Positions 25,456-34,289 of a stretch of DNA of 64,000 nucleotides are shown piece after piece; the stretch's first letter is position 1, and each line of letters opens with the position of its first letter. Where the stretch lies: positions 3,348,001 through 3,412,000 of the forward strand of contig LR782234.1 in assembly GCA_902825215.1 (NCBI GenBank), read 5' to 3'. The translations under genes were made by a program, and so were the position numbers. Below the pieces are notes generated by a model. The model had not been told where the DNA came from. It saw nothing but the letters and a program-made list of their open reading frames with translations, and searched no databases. The stretch is from Pseudomonas fluorescens (GTDB lineage: Bacteria; Pseudomonadota; Gammaproteobacteria; Pseudomonadales; Pseudomonadaceae).

Positions 25456-26109
25456 TCAGCGGCTGGCCAGTTTGGTGGCAGGCGGCGCGATCGGCGCGAG
25501 GCTGGCTTGATAGCGCGTCCACTCGCGATTGATTTCCGCGTAGGGCAGGAAAATGCTCACGCGCGGTTGATCAAGCAGATCTTTGCGCTTGAGGCGGCTG
25601 ACGTCGTCACGGGTGAGAAACGCCACGTTGATGCCGACCACCTTGCCATCGGCGGAAAACACCGGCCCACCGGACATGCCCTTGGCCAGCGCGCCATTGT
25701 GGGTACCGTAAAGCACGTTGCCCTCTTTGACGTCGAGGCGAACCATCGCCGGCAACGCCTGACCGGTGCCCTTGACCGACATGTACAGCGAATTGAAGCC
25801 CACCGACGTCAGCTCCTCACCCGGCTTGTAGCCGCGCCACGCCGGCACGCTGCCGGCCTTGTGCCGGAAGAACTGCACATCGGCCTGCCCCTGGAAAACC
25901 GTGCCCGACAGATAAGGAATGTGCTTCACCGTCACAGCGAAATCTTCATTCCACTGCACAGCCGAACCCATCAGCACGTAAGGCAAAGGCGCGCCGGAGT
26001 GAACGACAAAGGCTTGGTCTAAAACAGGATCCTGAACAAAAGCGACTGGCATTCCATTGCACCCGCTGAGCAGCATCGACGCTGCAACAAGTGACTTGAG
26101 GGGGCGCAT
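25456..26109 (-). CDS. Trypsin-like serine protease lipoprotein
   Basis: A 217-residue protein with a lipoprotein signal (MRPLKSLVAASMLLSGC; lipid-attachment Cys at 17) and a trypsin-like domain with the nucleophile motif GMSGGP. A His in the VTVKHIPYL segment and an Asp in QADVQFF are candidates for the rest of the triad. It probably acts in the periplasm on the inner or outer membrane. The ATG at 26109 was preferred over one 36 bases upstream because it begins exactly at the lipoprotein signal. The gene meets the type I secretion operon tail to tail, which suggests but does not prove a role in adhesin handling. Substrate unknown. Confidence 0.78.
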   Translation of the reverse strand: MRPLKSLVAASMLLSGCNGMPVAFVQDPVLDQAFVVHSGAPLPYVLMGSAVQWNEDFAVTVKHIPYLSGTVFQGQADVQFFRHKAGSVPAWRGYKPGEELTSVGFNSLYMSVKGTGQALPAMVRLDVKEGNVLYGTHNGALAKGMSGGPVFSADGKVVGINVAFLTRDDVSRLKRKDLLDQPRVSIFLPYAEINREWTRYQASLAPIAPPATKLASR

Positions 26110-26324
26110 TTTCGGCACATCATGAAGTGAGGGAAGGTGCTGCAATATGTCATTGCGCCATTACTTCTAGCAATAGCCTGAGACTACCGCTTGTCTACTA
26201 GCGATATAGTGAGTAAATGATTGGATCCAAGGATTAACAGCGAAACGGCTAACTGCGTCGAACTTCTTCGAAAATCGCAAATACGGGTGCGCCACAGATG
26301 GGCACGCCCGCATTCTCGAATTCC

Positions 26325-29300
26325 CTACGCCGTATTCGACCTCTTCGCTTGGCCCTCCTTCTCCGCCCGAATCCTGAACCAGATCGCATACATCGCCGGC
26401 AAGAACACCAAGGTAATGATCGTCCCGACAAACGTGCCGCCAATCAACGTATACGCCAGCGTGCCCCAGAACACCGAGTGCGTCAGCGGAATGAACGCCA
26501 GAATGGCCGCCAGGGCGGTCAACAGCACTGGCCTTGCCCGTTGCACGGTGGCTTCGACCACGGCGTCAAAAGGCGCGAGGCCTTCCTGTTCGTTGTGATG
26601 AATCTGCCCGATCAGAATCAGCGTGTTGCGCATCAGAATTCCCGACAACGCAATCAACCCGACCAGTGCGTTGATGCCGAACGGCTGGTTGAAGATCAGC
26701 AGTGTTGGCACCACGCCGATCAAGCCAAGTGGCGAGGTGAGGAAGACCATGATCATCGCCGAGATCGAGCGCACCTGGACGATGATGATCAGCAGCGTCA
26801 CGGCGATCATGATCGGCAGCAGCGGCAGGATCGCTTTGCCGGCCTTGCCGGATTCTTCGATGGCGCCGGCCTGTTCGATCCGGTAACCGGAAGGCAGTTG
26901 CGCAATTATCGGCTGCAATTGCCCGATGATCACGCCGGAGACGTCCGGTGGCTGCAAGCCTTCGGCGATGTCGCCGCGCACGGTGATGGTCGGGGTGCGA
27001 TCGCGGCGCCGCAGGATCGGGTCTTCCATGCGCACTTCGACCTTGCCGATCTGCGACAGCGGGATGCGTTGCCCCGCTGCGCCGACCAAGGTGAAGCCCT
27101 CGATCTGCGCTGGGTCCAGGCGGATGTTGCCCGCCGCACGGCCAACCACCTGCACCGAACGGATGTCTTCACGCACGGCGGTAATCGGCACGCCGCTGAG
27201 CAAGAATTGCAACTGCTGGGCCACCGCGCTGGAGGTCAGCCCCACCGCCTGCAAGCGATCCTGATTGAGGTTGAAATGCAGCGTCGGCGTCAGCGGCCCC
27301 CAGTCGGTGTTGACGGTGCGCATCATCGGGCTGTCCTGCATCACGCTGCGGACCCGCTCGGCGATGTCGCGCAATTTAGCCGGATCAGGCCCCAGCACTC
27401 GGTAGGCCACGGGGAACGGCGAATACGGGCCGAAGACGATTTGTGTGGCGCGCACGCGGGCTTCCGGGGCAAGGCCTTGAGCAACCGCTTCGCGCAAACG
27501 CAACTTGAGGGTTTCGCGGGCGTCCTGGCTATCGGTCAGCACGACAACTTTGGCGAATGACGGGTCCGGCAACTCGGGCGCCATGGCCAGGAAAAACCGT
27601 GGCGCACCCTGACCGATATAGGCCGTGACGATTTTCGCCTCCGGCTGTTTTTGCAGCCACGCCTCGACTTTGGCCGTGCTGGCGCTGGTCTGCTCGATCG
27701 CGGTGCCGTAGGGCATTTGCACCTCGATCATCACTTCAGGACGGTCAGAAGTCGGGAAGAACTGCTTCTTCACCAATCCCATGCCCGGAATCGCGACGAC
27801 AAACAGCGCGACAACCGTGCCCGCCACCAGCCATTTACGGGTGATCACCCACGCCAGAATCTTGCGGAAGCGGTTATAGCGCGGCGTGTCGTAAATCGCC
27901 GCGTGTCCGCCTTCGACTTGCTTGATCTCCGGCAACAGCTTCACCCCCAGATACGGCGTGAACGCCACCGCAACCACCCACGAAGCGATCAAGGCGATGC
28001 CGACAATCCAGAACATGTTGCTGGTGTATTCGCCCGCCGTCGACTGGGCGAAGCCGTTCGGCAAAAAGCCTATCGCCGTCACCAGCGTACCGGCCAGCAT
28101 CGGCGCGGCGGTATGGCTCCAGGCATAGGCCGAGGCTTTGATGCGGTCGTAGCCCTCCTCCATTTTCACCACCATCATTTCGATGGCGATGATCGCGTCA
28201 TCGACCAGCAAGCCCAGCGCGAGGATCAACGAGCCGAGGGTGATCCGGTCAAAGTTTTTGCCGGTGGCGGCCATCACCACAAACACGATCGCCAGGGTCA
28301 ACGGCACCGCAGCAGCGACCACGACGCCGACACGCCAGCCCATGCTGAGAAAGCACACCAGCATCACCACCAGCAGCGCGACGAAGAACTTGACCATGAA
28401 CTCGCCGACGGCCGAGTCGATATTCACCGCCTGATCGGTGACTTTCGACAGGGTCATGCCCAGCGGCATCTCTGCGTTGATGTTGAGCGTTTCGGCATCC
28501 AGCGCCTTGCCCAGATCCAGACCGTTCCAGCCCTCGCGCATGATCACGCCGAGCAACAGCGCTTCCTCGCCGTTATTGCGCACCAGAAAGGTCGCCGGGT
28601 CTTCGTAGCCGCGCTCGACCGTGGCCACATCGGAGAGCATCAAGGTTCGCCCCTGCGCGACAACCGGCGTATCACGGATTTTCTGCAAGGTGTCGAACGC
28701 ACCATCGACCCGCAGAAAAATCTCCGGCCCTTTGGTTTCGACCGATCCGGCGGGGGTCAGCACGTTCTGATTGTTCAGTGCAGCGAAGATGTCCTGCGGC
28801 GATAAGCCCAGCGTCGCCAAGCGATCATGGGAAAACGAGACGAAGATGCGTTCGGCCTGCTCACCGATGATGTTGACCTTTTTCACCCCTGGCACATGCA
28901 ACAGGCGCTGGCGCAACGTTTCCGCATCGCGCACCAGCAAGCGCTGCGGCTCGCCCTTGGCCTTCAGGGCGAACAGCGCGAACGTCACGTCGGAGAACTC
29001 GTCGTTGACCATCGGCCCGATGACGCCGGCCGGCAGTTTGATCGCTTCGTCGTCGAGTTTCTTGCGTGCCTGATAAAACTCTTCCTGCACCTGCGACGGT
29101 GGCGTGCTGTCGAGCAGCGACACCATGGTGAACGCCAGCCCTGGGCGGGTGTAGGTTTCCGTGCGGTCGTACCACTTCAGTTCCTGCAGACGCTTTTCCA
29201 GCGGTTCGGCGACCTGGTCTTGCATCTCCCGCGCGGTCGCGCCCGGCCATGCGGTGATGACGGTCAGTTGCTTGACGGTGAACGGCGGATCTTCGGCCCG

Positions 29301-29414
29301 GCCCAACTTGAAGAACGCCAGGGTGCCGGCGACGGCAATCAGAAAAATCAGGAACACCGTGATCGCGCGTTGGCGTACGGCAATGGCGGAAAGATTGAAT
29401 CGACCCTCGCTCAT
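26325..29414 (-). CDS. RND efflux pump, inner membrane subunit
   Basis: A 1029-residue resistance-nodulation-division transporter of the hydrophobe/amphiphile group: one helix, a large periplasmic loop, a helix bundle, then the same layout repeated. The paired Asp of the proton pathway is visible in the LGLLVDDAII helix. It should form a trimer that captures amphipathic compounds from the periplasm and expels them using the proton gradient. The adaptor gene overlaps its start by four bases on the same strand, and a matching outer membrane factor is divergent beyond it. Substrate range is not readable. An operator-like site controls the shared promoter region. Confidence 0.93.
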   Translation of the reverse strand: MSEGRFNLSAIAVRQRAITVFLIFLIAVAGTLAFFKLGRAEDPPFTVKQLTVITAWPGATAREMQDQVAEPLEKRLQELKWYDRTETYTRPGLAFTMVSLLDSTPPSQVQEEFYQARKKLDDEAIKLPAGVIGPMVNDEFSDVTFALFALKAKGEPQRLLVRDAETLRQRLLHVPGVKKVNIIGEQAERIFVSFSHDRLATLGLSPQDIFAALNNQNVLTPAGSVETKGPEIFLRVDGAFDTLQKIRDTPVVAQGRTLMLSDVATVERGYEDPATFLVRNNGEEALLLGVIMREGWNGLDLGKALDAETLNINAEMPLGMTLSKVTDQAVNIDSAVGEFMVKFFVALLVVMLVCFLSMGWRVGVVVAAAVPLTLAIVFVVMAATGKNFDRITLGSLILALGLLVDDAIIAIEMMVVKMEEGYDRIKASAYAWSHTAAPMLAGTLVTAIGFLPNGFAQSTAGEYTSNMFWIVGIALIASWVVAVAFTPYLGVKLLPEIKQVEGGHAAIYDTPRYNRFRKILAWVITRKWLVAGTVVALFVVAIPGMGLVKKQFFPTSDRPEVMIEVQMPYGTAIEQTSASTAKVEAWLQKQPEAKIVTAYIGQGAPRFFLAMAPELPDPSFAKVVVLTDSQDARETLKLRLREAVAQGLAPEARVRATQIVFGPYSPFPVAYRVLGPDPAKLRDIAERVRSVMQDSPMMRTVNTDWGPLTPTLHFNLNQDRLQAVGLTSSAVAQQLQFLLSGVPITAVREDIRSVQVVGRAAGNIRLDPAQIEGFTLVGAAGQRIPLSQIGKVEVRMEDPILRRRDRTPTITVRGDIAEGLQPPDVSGVIIGQLQPIIAQLPSGYRIEQAGAIEESGKAGKAILPLLPIMIAVTLLIIIVQVRSISAMIMVFLTSPLGLIGVVPTLLIFNQPFGINALVGLIALSGILMRNTLILIGQIHHNEQEGLAPFDAVVEATVQRARPVLLTALAAILAFIPLTHSVFWGTLAYTLIGGTFVGTIITLVFLPAMYAIWFRIRAEKEGQAKRSNTA

Positions 29415-30520
29415 GGACGACTCCCGGCAACCTGGGCGTCATCACCCGCCAACAAGCGAACGTCCTCGCCTTCGTGCAGCAGATGCGCGCCGAGCGCAAC
29501 GATCGGCTCACCGACGCTGAGCTCGCCAGCGATGCGTGCCGAATCGTCACTCAACCCCAACACCTCAACAGCGCGCCAGGTCACTTTCGCCGGGGTACCG
29601 GCAATGGCCCACACGCCGGGGCCCTTGCCTGAGTCGTACAGCGCCGCGATCGGCACTTTCAACGCTTGTTGTCGTGCTGAACCGTGGGCGATATCAACGG
29701 TGACGGTCGAACCGATCGGCGCATTGGCGAGTTTGCCTTCGAGCACATAGCGCGCCTCGAACGTGCGCGTGGCGGGGTCGGCGGAATCGGACAGCAGGCG
29801 CAGTTTTGCCGATACCGCAGCCGCCGAATCACCATACAGTCTTGCCTGGGCGATGGAGCCTGCTGCGGGGCGCAAGGTCTCCGGCAGATGAACAATGGCT
29901 TCACGCTGACCCGCGCGCGCCAGTCGCACCACCGGTTGCCCGGGGCTGACAACTTGCCCTGGCTCGACGAGAGTCTCCACCACCACACCGTCGGCGTCCG
30001 CCACCAGCACCGCATAACCCGAGGCGTTGCGCGCGACGTCCGCTTGAGCGACGGCGGCGCTGAGTTGCGCCCTGGCGCTGTCGGCAGCGGCTTTGATCTG
30101 GTCGTAGGCCGAGGCCGAGATCGCCCCGGCGGCGACGAGTTCGCGGTTGCGCATTTCGTCATCGGCGGTCTGTTTGGCCCGGGCGCGGGCGGCGGTGACG
30201 GCTTCTTGCTGCGCTCGCGCCTGCAGGCCGAGGTCGATCGGGTCGAGGCGCATCAGCGGTTGCCCGCGCTTGACCGTCTGACCGGTGTCGACCAGACGCT
30301 CAAGCACCTTGCCCGAAACGCGAAAGCCCAGGTCGCCCTGCACCCGCGCCGCCACCACACCGGTGAATGACCGCGAGCCATCCTCGGCCAGCTGCACGAC
30401 AGCCGACCTGACCAGAGGCGCGAGAGTGCGCGGGTCTTTCGTCGTGGCAGCATCACCGCACGCCGTCAGGACGAGGGGCAGCACACAGGCTGCGAAGGGA
30501 AAGGGTCTGAGCCAGCGCAT
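29411..30520 (-). CDS. RND efflux periplasmic adaptor lipoprotein
   Basis: A 369-residue membrane fusion protein with a lipoprotein signal ending at LTAC (Cys21), a lipoyl domain and coiled-coil hairpin (about 60-190), and a C-terminal beta-barrel and membrane-proximal domain. It bridges the RND pump and the TolC-like outer membrane factor. Its stop overlaps the pump gene's start by four bases. The promoter region is shared with the divergent outer membrane factor gene and contains a palindromic site 46 bases before this start. Confidence 0.92.
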   Translation of the reverse strand: MRWLRPFPFAACVLPLVLTACGDAATTKDPRTLAPLVRSAVVQLAEDGSRSFTGVVAARVQGDLGFRVSGKVLERLVDTGQTVKRGQPLMRLDPIDLGLQARAQQEAVTAARARAKQTADDEMRNRELVAAGAISASAYDQIKAAADSARAQLSAAVAQADVARNASGYAVLVADADGVVVETLVEPGQVVSPGQPVVRLARAGQREAIVHLPETLRPAAGSIAQARLYGDSAAAVSAKLRLLSDSADPATRTFEARYVLEGKLANAPIGSTVTVDIAHGSARQQALKVPIAALYDSGKGPGVWAIAGTPAKVTWRAVEVLGLSDDSARIAGELSVGEPIVALGAHLLHEGEDVRLLAGDDAQVAGSRP

Positions 30521-30565
30521 GGAATTCCTTTACTAAAATAGGATGACCATCATATTCTCAGCCTT

Positions 30566-30589
30566 GTGACCAATATCGTCAACAGTCAC
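30566..30589. promoter_or_regulatory. Operator-like palindrome between the RND pump operon and its outer membrane factor
   Basis: A 24-base site with outer arms GTGAC (30566-30570) and GTCAC (30585-30589). It is identical at 20 of 24 positions to a site at 33498-33521 before the FadL-like gene. It is centrally placed between two divergent starts (30520 and 30649), so one bound dimer could control both. The local TetR regulator is the obvious candidate. Confidence 0.6.
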
Positions 30590-30648
30590 TAACCGCCAGA
30601 TTTTCGCTTCGCTCGGTTGAGCGTTGCCAAGCCCACACAGGAATTCCC

Positions 30649-32097
30649 ATGCACCTCCTCCGCCCCCTCACTCTTTTGCTCAGCGTCGGTTTGGTCGCGG
30701 GTTGCGCGGTCGGCCCTGACTACCAGCGCCCCGCCGCCCCACTGCCGGAGCATTACCAGCGCCAGCCTGCCATGGCCGGGTCTGCAGCCAGCCTTGTCAC
30801 TTGGTGGGAAAGCTTCAATGACCCGCTGCTGAACGGCTTGATCAATCAGGCACGGGCGCAGAACCTCGACCTGGCGCAGGCCACCGCGCGAGTCACACAG
30901 GCACGCGCCGGGCTGGGCGCCGCGAACGCCGCGCTGCTGCCCTCGGCAAGTGTCAACGGCCAGGCCGCACGCGCTTACCAATCGGTGGAGACGCCACTCG
31001 GCCAGGTGCTGAATTCATCGCCCGGCTATGACCGCTACGGCAGCTCCTATGAGGTCAATCTCGAGGCTGGCTGGGAGCTGGATGTGTTTGGCGGACTGCG
31101 CCGAGACCGCGAGGCTGCGCTCGCCGAGTACCAGGCGTCCGCCGCAGGACTCAGCGCGACACGCCTGGCGATCGCGGCGCAAACGGCGGACACCTACGTC
31201 ACCCTGCGCGGCTTGCAGACGCGCCTGGACATTGCCCATCAACAGGCCAAAACCCAGCGCGAGATGTTGGAAAAAGTCCGTTTGCTCTACAGCAAGGGCC
31301 TGGCGGCGAGCTATCAGGTGCGGCAGATCGAAGGCGAGCTGGCGCAAGTCGAAGCAAGCGTGCCGGTACTGCAAACCGGCGTGGACGCGGCAATCAATGC
31401 CATGGACGTGCTGCTTGGCACACCTGTCGGCACCCATCGAAGCCAATTGGCGCACGCCGCAAGCATCCCCGCCGTGCCGGCGCTGACAACATTGGGCACG
31501 CCTGCCGACTTATTGCAGCGCCGGCCGGACCTGATCGTCGCCGAGCGGCGACTGGCGGCCGCGAACGCGCACATCGGCGCCGCCATGGCCGAGTACTACC
31601 CGAAATTTTCCCTCGGTGCCTTGCTCGGCAGCGCAACGGCGGTGTCCGGTGGCAACCTGTTTTCCAGCGGCGCGAGCCAGTCCGCCGCCCTGCTCGGCCT
31701 GCGCTGGCGGCTCTTTGACTTTGCGCGCATCGACGCGCAGATCGATCAGGCCAAAGGCCAGGAAGCCGAAGCGTTGGCCGCGTACCGCCAATCGGTACTG
31801 CGTGCCACGGAAGATGTGGAGAACGCGCTGTCGGCACAGGTCAATCGGCAGGCTCAGGCCAGCACCCTTGGCGCCGGCGAAGCGGCGTTGACCGAGGCTC
31901 GGCAATCGTCGTTCAGTGCTTATGAGAAAGGCGCCGCCAGCCTGATCGATGTGCTGCGCGCGGACCAGACCTTGCTGCAAACCGCCGATGCCCGAGCGCA
32001 AGCGCAAACCGAAGCAACCCGTGCGGCGGTGGCGTTGTTCAAATCGTTGGGCGGTGGCTGGCAACCCACCGAGCCCGCGCCTGTCGCGGCGCGCTGA
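30649..32097 (+). CDS. RND efflux outer membrane factor, NodT family lipoprotein
   Basis: A 482-residue outer membrane channel lipoprotein. The signal MHLLRPLTLLLSVGLVAGC places the lipidated Cys at 19, followed by the family-typical VGPDYQRP segment. Two repeats of coiled-coil helices follow, with LLQRRPDL near residues 285-292, a hallmark of NodT/OprM proteins. It should dock with the adaptor and RND pump encoded divergently. The start is supported by position rather than by a strong ribosome-binding site (CAGGAATTCCC upstream). A GC-rich hairpin lies beyond the stop, between it and the FadL-like gene. Confidence 0.92.
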   Translation: MHLLRPLTLLLSVGLVAGCAVGPDYQRPAAPLPEHYQRQPAMAGSAASLVTWWESFNDPLLNGLINQARAQNLDLAQATARVTQARAGLGAANAALLPSASVNGQAARAYQSVETPLGQVLNSSPGYDRYGSSYEVNLEAGWELDVFGGLRRDREAALAEYQASAAGLSATRLAIAAQTADTYVTLRGLQTRLDIAHQQAKTQREMLEKVRLLYSKGLAASYQVRQIEGELAQVEASVPVLQTGVDAAINAMDVLLGTPVGTHRSQLAHAASIPAVPALTTLGTPADLLQRRPDLIVAERRLAAANAHIGAAMAEYYPKFSLGALLGSATAVSGGNLFSSGASQSAALLGLRWRLFDFARIDAQIDQAKGQEAEALAAYRQSVLRATEDVENALSAQVNRQAQASTLGAGEAALTEARQSSFSAYEKGAASLIDVLRADQTLLQTADARAQAQTEATRAAVALFKSLGGGWQPTEPAPVAAR

Positions 32098-32120
32098 GTC
32101 GCTGCGACAGACGAAATCGA

Positions 32121-32142
32121 GCGGGCCGTAAATCAGGCCCGC
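32121..32142. terminator. Hairpin between convergent outer membrane factor and FadL-like genes
   Basis: GCGGGCC (32121-32127) and GGCCCGC (32136-32142) form a perfect seven-pair stem with an eight-base loop. There is no T tract on either side, so termination efficiency is uncertain, but the position between two converging stops suggests a bidirectional terminator. Confidence 0.5.
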
Positions 32143-32161
32143 CCAGTACGGCAGCGCTGGA

Positions 32162-33433
32162 TCAGAAGCGGTAGCTGACAGACGTGCCGAGTCCGCTGGC
32201 GCTGTTGCGGTATCGGGCGCTGTACGCACCTCTGCTGGCTGAGCTGTGGTTGATCTCGACGCTTTCCTCCTGCAGGTAGGAATAGGCCACATCGATGGTG
32301 ACATTCTCCGCTGGCGTCCAACCGGCACCGAGGCTGAACACCTTGCGATCACCGGTGGGAATGCGCGGCCCACGGTCGGTGTTGTTGGCCGGCGACTGAT
32401 CCACCGAGAACCCGGCACGCAGCACCCATTGGTTGTTCAGTTGATACGCCGCGCCGATCGCATGCGCCCAGGTGTCATGCCAGTTCTGTTCTTCGCTGAT
32501 GCTGCCCAACTGGCCGCTGAGTAACGGCGGCAAGCCGCTGTTTTCAATGGTCAGTTCCTTGAAGCGGCTCCAGCGCGTCCAGGTGCTGCCGGCATACAGC
32601 GTCCAGTCGTGATTGAGTTGATGGGCCACCGAGAAGTCCACCGACTCGGGGGTGTCGACGTCCAGCGAGGCGTCGTAGCTGCGGCCACTGACGCCCAACA
32701 GGTTGAAGATGCCATCACTGACTTTGGTTTTTGCGTCAAGGTGGTAACTGACCTTGGAGTGGTAGGTCAGGCCCAGGCGCGTCTGCTCGGTCGCCTGCAC
32801 CATGACGCCTGCGTTAAAGCCCAGCGCGGTGTCGTCGCCAGTGCTTTTGACTTTGCCGTCATTGCGCCCGGGGCTCAGCGGGTTGGCGACCATCCCTGAC
32901 AGCTCGCCACTGATGCGGTTGATGGTCGGGCCGAAGCCGATCGACACCTTGTCGTTGAACGCATAGCTGATGGTGGGCTGGAACGTCAGCGTGGTGACTT
33001 CGCTTTTATTGGCGTAATAGCGCCCGGCAAAACCGCTGTCGTAGTCGGTGATCAAGCCAAACGGCACATAAAACCCGACACCGAAGGCCCAGTGCTCGTC
33101 GATCGGTTTGACGTAATAGCCCATCGGCACCGTGGTGGTCGGCACCATGTCGCCGTCTTCCTTACCGCCGAAGGTACTGCGGGTGTGGCTGATATCGGAT
33201 TTGGCGAACAGCGTCGCCTGCCCCACGCTCGCCTGCTCTCTTTTCAGCCGCGCCATGCCCGCCGGATTGCCGAACACCGTGCTGGCGTCTTCGGCGGACG
33301 AAGAGCGACCGGCAAACCCCGAGCCCATGCCGCTGACGCTCTGCTCATTGAGCGCGAAACCACCCGCCAGCACATTGGAAGACGCGAGCACGACAGCCAG
33401 CCCGAGGGGATGCTTGAGTATTGTTTTTTTCAT
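32162..33433 (-). CDS. FadL/OmpP1-type outer membrane transporter
   Basis: A 423-residue outer membrane beta-barrel with a signal peptide (MKKTILKHPLGLAVVLASSN, ending near VLAGG). The family-typical mature N-terminus follows (GFALNEQSVSGMGSGFAG, then AEDASTVFGNPAGM). FadL proteins let hydrophobic molecules such as fatty acids or aromatic hydrocarbons diffuse inward. The start at 33433 is preferred to an upstream frame start at 33505 because it gives an intact signal peptide. The last residues (VSYRF) end in an aromatic, as barrel proteins do. A palindromic operator-like site lies 65 bases upstream and is nearly identical to the one at the RND pump. Confidence 0.9.
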   Translation of the reverse strand: MKKTILKHPLGLAVVLASSNVLAGGFALNEQSVSGMGSGFAGRSSSAEDASTVFGNPAGMARLKREQASVGQATLFAKSDISHTRSTFGGKEDGDMVPTTTVPMGYYVKPIDEHWAFGVGFYVPFGLITDYDSGFAGRYYANKSEVTTLTFQPTISYAFNDKVSIGFGPTINRISGELSGMVANPLSPGRNDGKVKSTGDDTALGFNAGVMVQATEQTRLGLTYHSKVSYHLDAKTKVSDGIFNLLGVSGRSYDASLDVDTPESVDFSVAHQLNHDWTLYAGSTWTRWSRFKELTIENSGLPPLLSGQLGSISEEQNWHDTWAHAIGAAYQLNNQWVLRAGFSVDQSPANNTDRGPRIPTGDRKVFSLGAGWTPAENVTIDVAYSYLQEESVEINHSSASRGAYSARYRNSASGLGTSVSYRF

Positions 33434-33497
33434 TATCAGGACTCTATGGGTGTTTCTGAATGGAACATGAAGAACTGCAGCGGCCCATATTATCCAT

Positions 33498-33521
33498 GTG
33501 ACCATTTACGTCAATAGTCAC
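33498..33521. promoter_or_regulatory. Operator-like palindrome before the FadL-like gene
   Basis: A 24-base site with arms GTGAC (33498-33502) and GTCAC (33517-33521) and a central ACGT. It is palindromic at 20 of 24 positions. It matches the site at 30566-30589 at 20 of 24 positions, with all outer-arm bases conserved. It lies 65 bases before the FadL-like start, where it would overlap or follow the promoter. Confidence 0.65.
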
Positions 33522-33601
33522 TTTCTGACGTAAACCAGTACGTTCTCGATGCGAGTTCGCGTCGAGAACATGAATTGCGTTAGAGGAGGATCAGCGCAGC
33601 A

Positions 33602-34228
33602 TCAAGGCATCAGGCTGCGCAGGATCAGATTCGAGGTCAGCGTCGGCGCGACCTCAATGAAATCCAGGTTGTGTTGCAGCATCAGCGGATTGACGAAGGG
33701 CCGCAGCGCCAGATGGATCGATTCGACGGTTTCGTCCAGCGGCGTCTTGCGTTCGAACTCACCGGCCGTGCGCCCGTCACGCACGATGTCAGTGATAAAG
33801 CCTTTGATCCGGGCGTCGTAGCGCTGGGCGCTGGGCCAGTTCTCGCCGGCGGCGAAGGCCGCGATGTCGTAGAGCTTGCGGTCGGTGAAGAACAGCTCGA
33901 CACCCGTGGCAATCACGGTTTTGACCAACTGGCGGAAACGCTCGGTCGGTGACAGCCCGTCTGCGTTGATCGCCAGTTCCACCGCCGCCACGATTTGCCC
34001 CAGGCAATTGCCGCAGATGGCCTCGCCGATCGCCTGCTTGGAATCGAAGAACTTGTAGATGTACGCCTTGGAAAAACCGATGGCCTTGGCCAGGTCCGAC
34101 ACCGTGGTTTTGCCGTAGCCATACTGGCTGAAATGCTCGTTGGCCGCCGCGACGATCTGGTCACGAATGTCGTGATCGACCGGGCCACGCGGGCCGGGGA
34201 AGGATGAGGAAGCTGAGGTCTGGTTCAT
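33602..34228 (-). CDS. TetR family transcriptional regulator
   Basis: A 208-residue TetR-type repressor. The N-terminal helix-turn-helix (about residues 20-66) contains IVAAANEHFSQYGYGKTTVS and the recognition segment GFSKAYIYKFFDSK. An all-helical ligand-binding and dimerisation domain follows. It is transcribed in the same direction as the FadL-like gene, 168 bases upstream of it, and two matching palindromes lie at the FadL and RND promoters, so it probably represses both until a hydrophobic ligand binds. No copy of the palindrome was seen before its own start, so autoregulation is not evident. Confidence 0.9.
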   Translation of the reverse strand: MNQTSASSSFPGPRGPVDHDIRDQIVAAANEHFSQYGYGKTTVSDLAKAIGFSKAYIYKFFDSKQAIGEAICGNCLGQIVAAVELAINADGLSPTERFRQLVKTVIATGVELFFTDRKLYDIAAFAAGENWPSAQRYDARIKGFITDIVRDGRTAGEFERKTPLDETVESIHLALRPFVNPLMLQHNLDFIEVAPTLTSNLILRSLMP

Positions 34229-34289
34229 CCCGGCAGCTTACTCACCTGCTAGTGGGCTGACAACTGAGCCTCCACGATCACCTCACCCG

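Noticed and set aside
26298..28805. Long plus-strand frames opposite the RND pump gene
   Set aside because: Shadows of a clearly conserved gene; rich in His, Arg and Gln, as expected of antisense GC-rich frames.
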